From Casuarina equisetifolia (lineage: Eukaryota > Streptophyta > Magnoliopsida > Fagales > Casuarinaceae): a DNA stretch of 64,000 nucleotides. Made by a program: the position numbers and the translations under genes. The stretch spans positions 18,585,931-18,649,930 of the forward strand of contig CM052357.1 in assembly GCA_028551475.1 (NCBI GenBank), written 5' to 3'. Positions 62,808 through 64,000 of this stretch are shown here, piece by piece; the first letter of the stretch is position 1; each line of letters opens with the position of its first letter. A model generated the notes under the pieces. The model made no database searches. It was not told the DNA's origin and saw only the letters and a program-made list of their open reading frames with translations.

Positions 62808-63428
62808 TGGGTAATGAAGTGAGCTTTGGATTATGGAGAGACTAACAAGGAATAACAACTAGAAATTACAAAAATCTAAAGTGTTGGAAAGGTAAAGACC
62901 AGAAAATAACAATTGAAATGTAAAGATAGTGTAAGAATGAAATGAGTGGAATGTAAAATGCTAGAAAATAAGAACGTGAAATTTAGAAGGCAAAGTTGAA
63001 AAAAAAATGAAAATTCTTTCTAGCTTCAAATGTTCTTTTCCAAAACTTCTACTAACAACTAAAATAACAATCTCTTTAAATAAACAACTAAACATAATGT
63101 TAGAAGGATCTGGAATACTTAAAACCTAAGTCTAGTAGGATTCAGGATCCCTAAAATCAAAGAAAATAAAACTAACCAAATTAAGATCTGAAATAAATTA
63201 GGGATAGGATCCCAACAAATTAGGGATCTTAAAAACAATAGGAATTTTGATAGGTATGGAAACTCTAAATAATAGGAATCTTGATAAATATGAAAACTCC
63301 AAATAAGTTAGACTTCTTCTGTTTGGGTTTAGACCCAACAAATTACATTGTAGCCCCAATTTTTGTCAAATGAATAAAAAAAAACTTAGGCTTTCTCATT
63401 ACCTTGGATTTTGGGCATGTCCACATCA
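62808..63428 (-). repeat. Right LTR of the Ty3 element (5' LTR in element orientation)
   Basis: 621 bp partner of 59261-59872, with the same start (TGGGTAATGA) and end (CCACATCA). Satellite-like sequence resumes directly after it. Confidence 0.88.
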
Positions 63429-64000
63429 ATTTGGGTTCCTAAGGATGGTGGATTAGTGACCAGGGAGGGACATCAGAGCAGTAGGCCCCACTGTGAAACC
63501 TCAAGATTTATTGTGAAGGTTATTTGCTAAGGTTTAGGGTATTTTTCTTTAGCACATTTGTTAAGAATCCAAGATCTTAAAGTTCATACAAGCTTGTGAC
63601 ACACCCAAAAACCTTCAATTTTTAGAAAAGCAGTATCGATAAATTTATGGAATACTTTTTGGCACTATGTTTAGTCGTGGGCTTTGACTCCAAGGGATGG
63701 TGGAATAGCGACCAAGGACGGACACTAGAACAATAGGCCCATTGTGAAAGGTATTCATCTATAGTATTTAAGGTATTGCCAAGAATTCATGGTCTTGAAG
63801 CTCACACTAGCCCAAAACCCACACATAAACTTTCAGTTTTTAAAAAAGTAAATATCAATAATTATTAAGGGAAAAGACAAACAAGAAGAAATTATACATT
63901 CAAACCTAAAATCATTTATTTATTCCCTATAAATTTCATAAACCATCCAAAGCCCAATATAGAATAATAAGTTCATAGAAAAAGAAAATTGGTTAGTTGC

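Larger units (their letters stand above)
59261..63428 (-). mobile_element. Ty3/gypsy LTR retrotransposon, internally deleted
   Basis: LTRs of about 612 and 621 bp flank a minus-strand pol. In minus order, translated stretches give the region just before reverse transcriptase (about 62.75-62.4 kb), reverse transcriptase (about 62.4-61.6 kb), RNase H (about 61.55-61.25 kb), integrase (about 61.0-60.2 kb) and the integrase C-terminus (about 60.15-59.9 kb). Gag and protease are absent: pol begins almost directly after the 5' LTR. The interior carries many breaks, so the copy cannot code for its own movement. LTR identity is roughly 88 percent by eye over the first 165 bases, so it is a few million years old or more (inference). 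It sits inside the satellite-like repeat. No clean target-site duplication was found. Confidence 0.88.
57621..64000. repeat. Mosaic tandem-repeat region interrupted by insertions
   Basis: A set of related blocks recurs here. Block 1 ('gggttt.gattcccaagggatggtgg...actgtgaaag.tcaagatttattg') is at about 57625-57710, 63430-63520 and 63680-63760. Block 2 ('...tcaaaactca...aaaacccac..a.aaacctt') is at 58310-58520, 63570-63660 and 63780-63900. Block 3 ('ataagtttcatataccaacc...ttcaaagaaatagaaaa') is at 58510-58640, five times in tandem to 59243, and again at 63920-63990. On the right side two units are about 246 bp apart. The array runs off the window. A Ty3 element and a further segment of about 590 bp (57712-58300) are inserted in it. 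It looks like a satellite-like family. Confidence 0.7.

Noticed and set aside
1-64000. tRNA, rRNA or snoRNA genes
   Set aside because: I looked for the conserved tRNA box motifs and rRNA-like blocks by eye and found none that I could support. A dedicated structural search was not possible here.

Overview
The window is nuclear DNA of a flowering plant, probably a woody eudicot. It has AT-rich intergenic DNA, GT-AG introns, decayed Copia and Ty3 retroelements, and plant-specific gene families (KUP/HAK potassium transporter, non-RD LRR receptor kinase). The species cannot be told from the sequence alone. Four protein-coding loci are clear, and one partial gene end sits at the left edge.

Layout. 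1-271: possible 3' end of a plus-strand gene with a basic C-terminus. 647-5720 (minus): intact five-exon peroxisomal 2,4-dienoyl-CoA reductase (297 aa, ends SKL). 5.7-36 kb: about 30 kb with no convincing gene. It holds a Copia element (6874-15718) with a second Copia element (11208-15337) inserted in one of its LTRs. It also holds two old copies of a 5.6-6.6 kb non-coding segment (A 17763-24355, B 26276-31850). The 1.9 kb between A and B contains a Copia pol fragment and an opposing Ty3 pol fragment. A perfect 46-bp palindrome lies in copy A.

36887-45434 (plus): intact eight-exon KUP10/KUP11-type potassium transporter (793 aa). Its third intron carries 43 perfect TTTTTA repeats. 46.9-49.4 kb (minus): small mitochondrial inner-membrane protein (90 aa, probably an F1Fo-ATP synthase subunit), with likely introns in both UTRs. 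50255-55066 (minus): an LRR-XII type receptor-kinase pseudogene with three in-frame stops and a damaged splice acceptor. 57.6-64 kb: a mosaic tandem repeat, including five 147-bp units, split by an internally deleted Ty3 element with both LTRs (59261-63428).

The genes do not form a pathway. They are ordinary single plant loci (peroxisomal fatty-acid oxidation, potassium transport, mitochondrial ATP synthesis, degenerate immune receptor) separated by repeat-rich DNA. Splice coordinates were derived by hand from GT/AG sites, reading-frame continuity and family similarity. The DECR and KUP models close in frame over all exons. I found no evidence of a new multi-gene system. The most unusual signals are the palindrome, the hexamer expansion and the A/B duplication.
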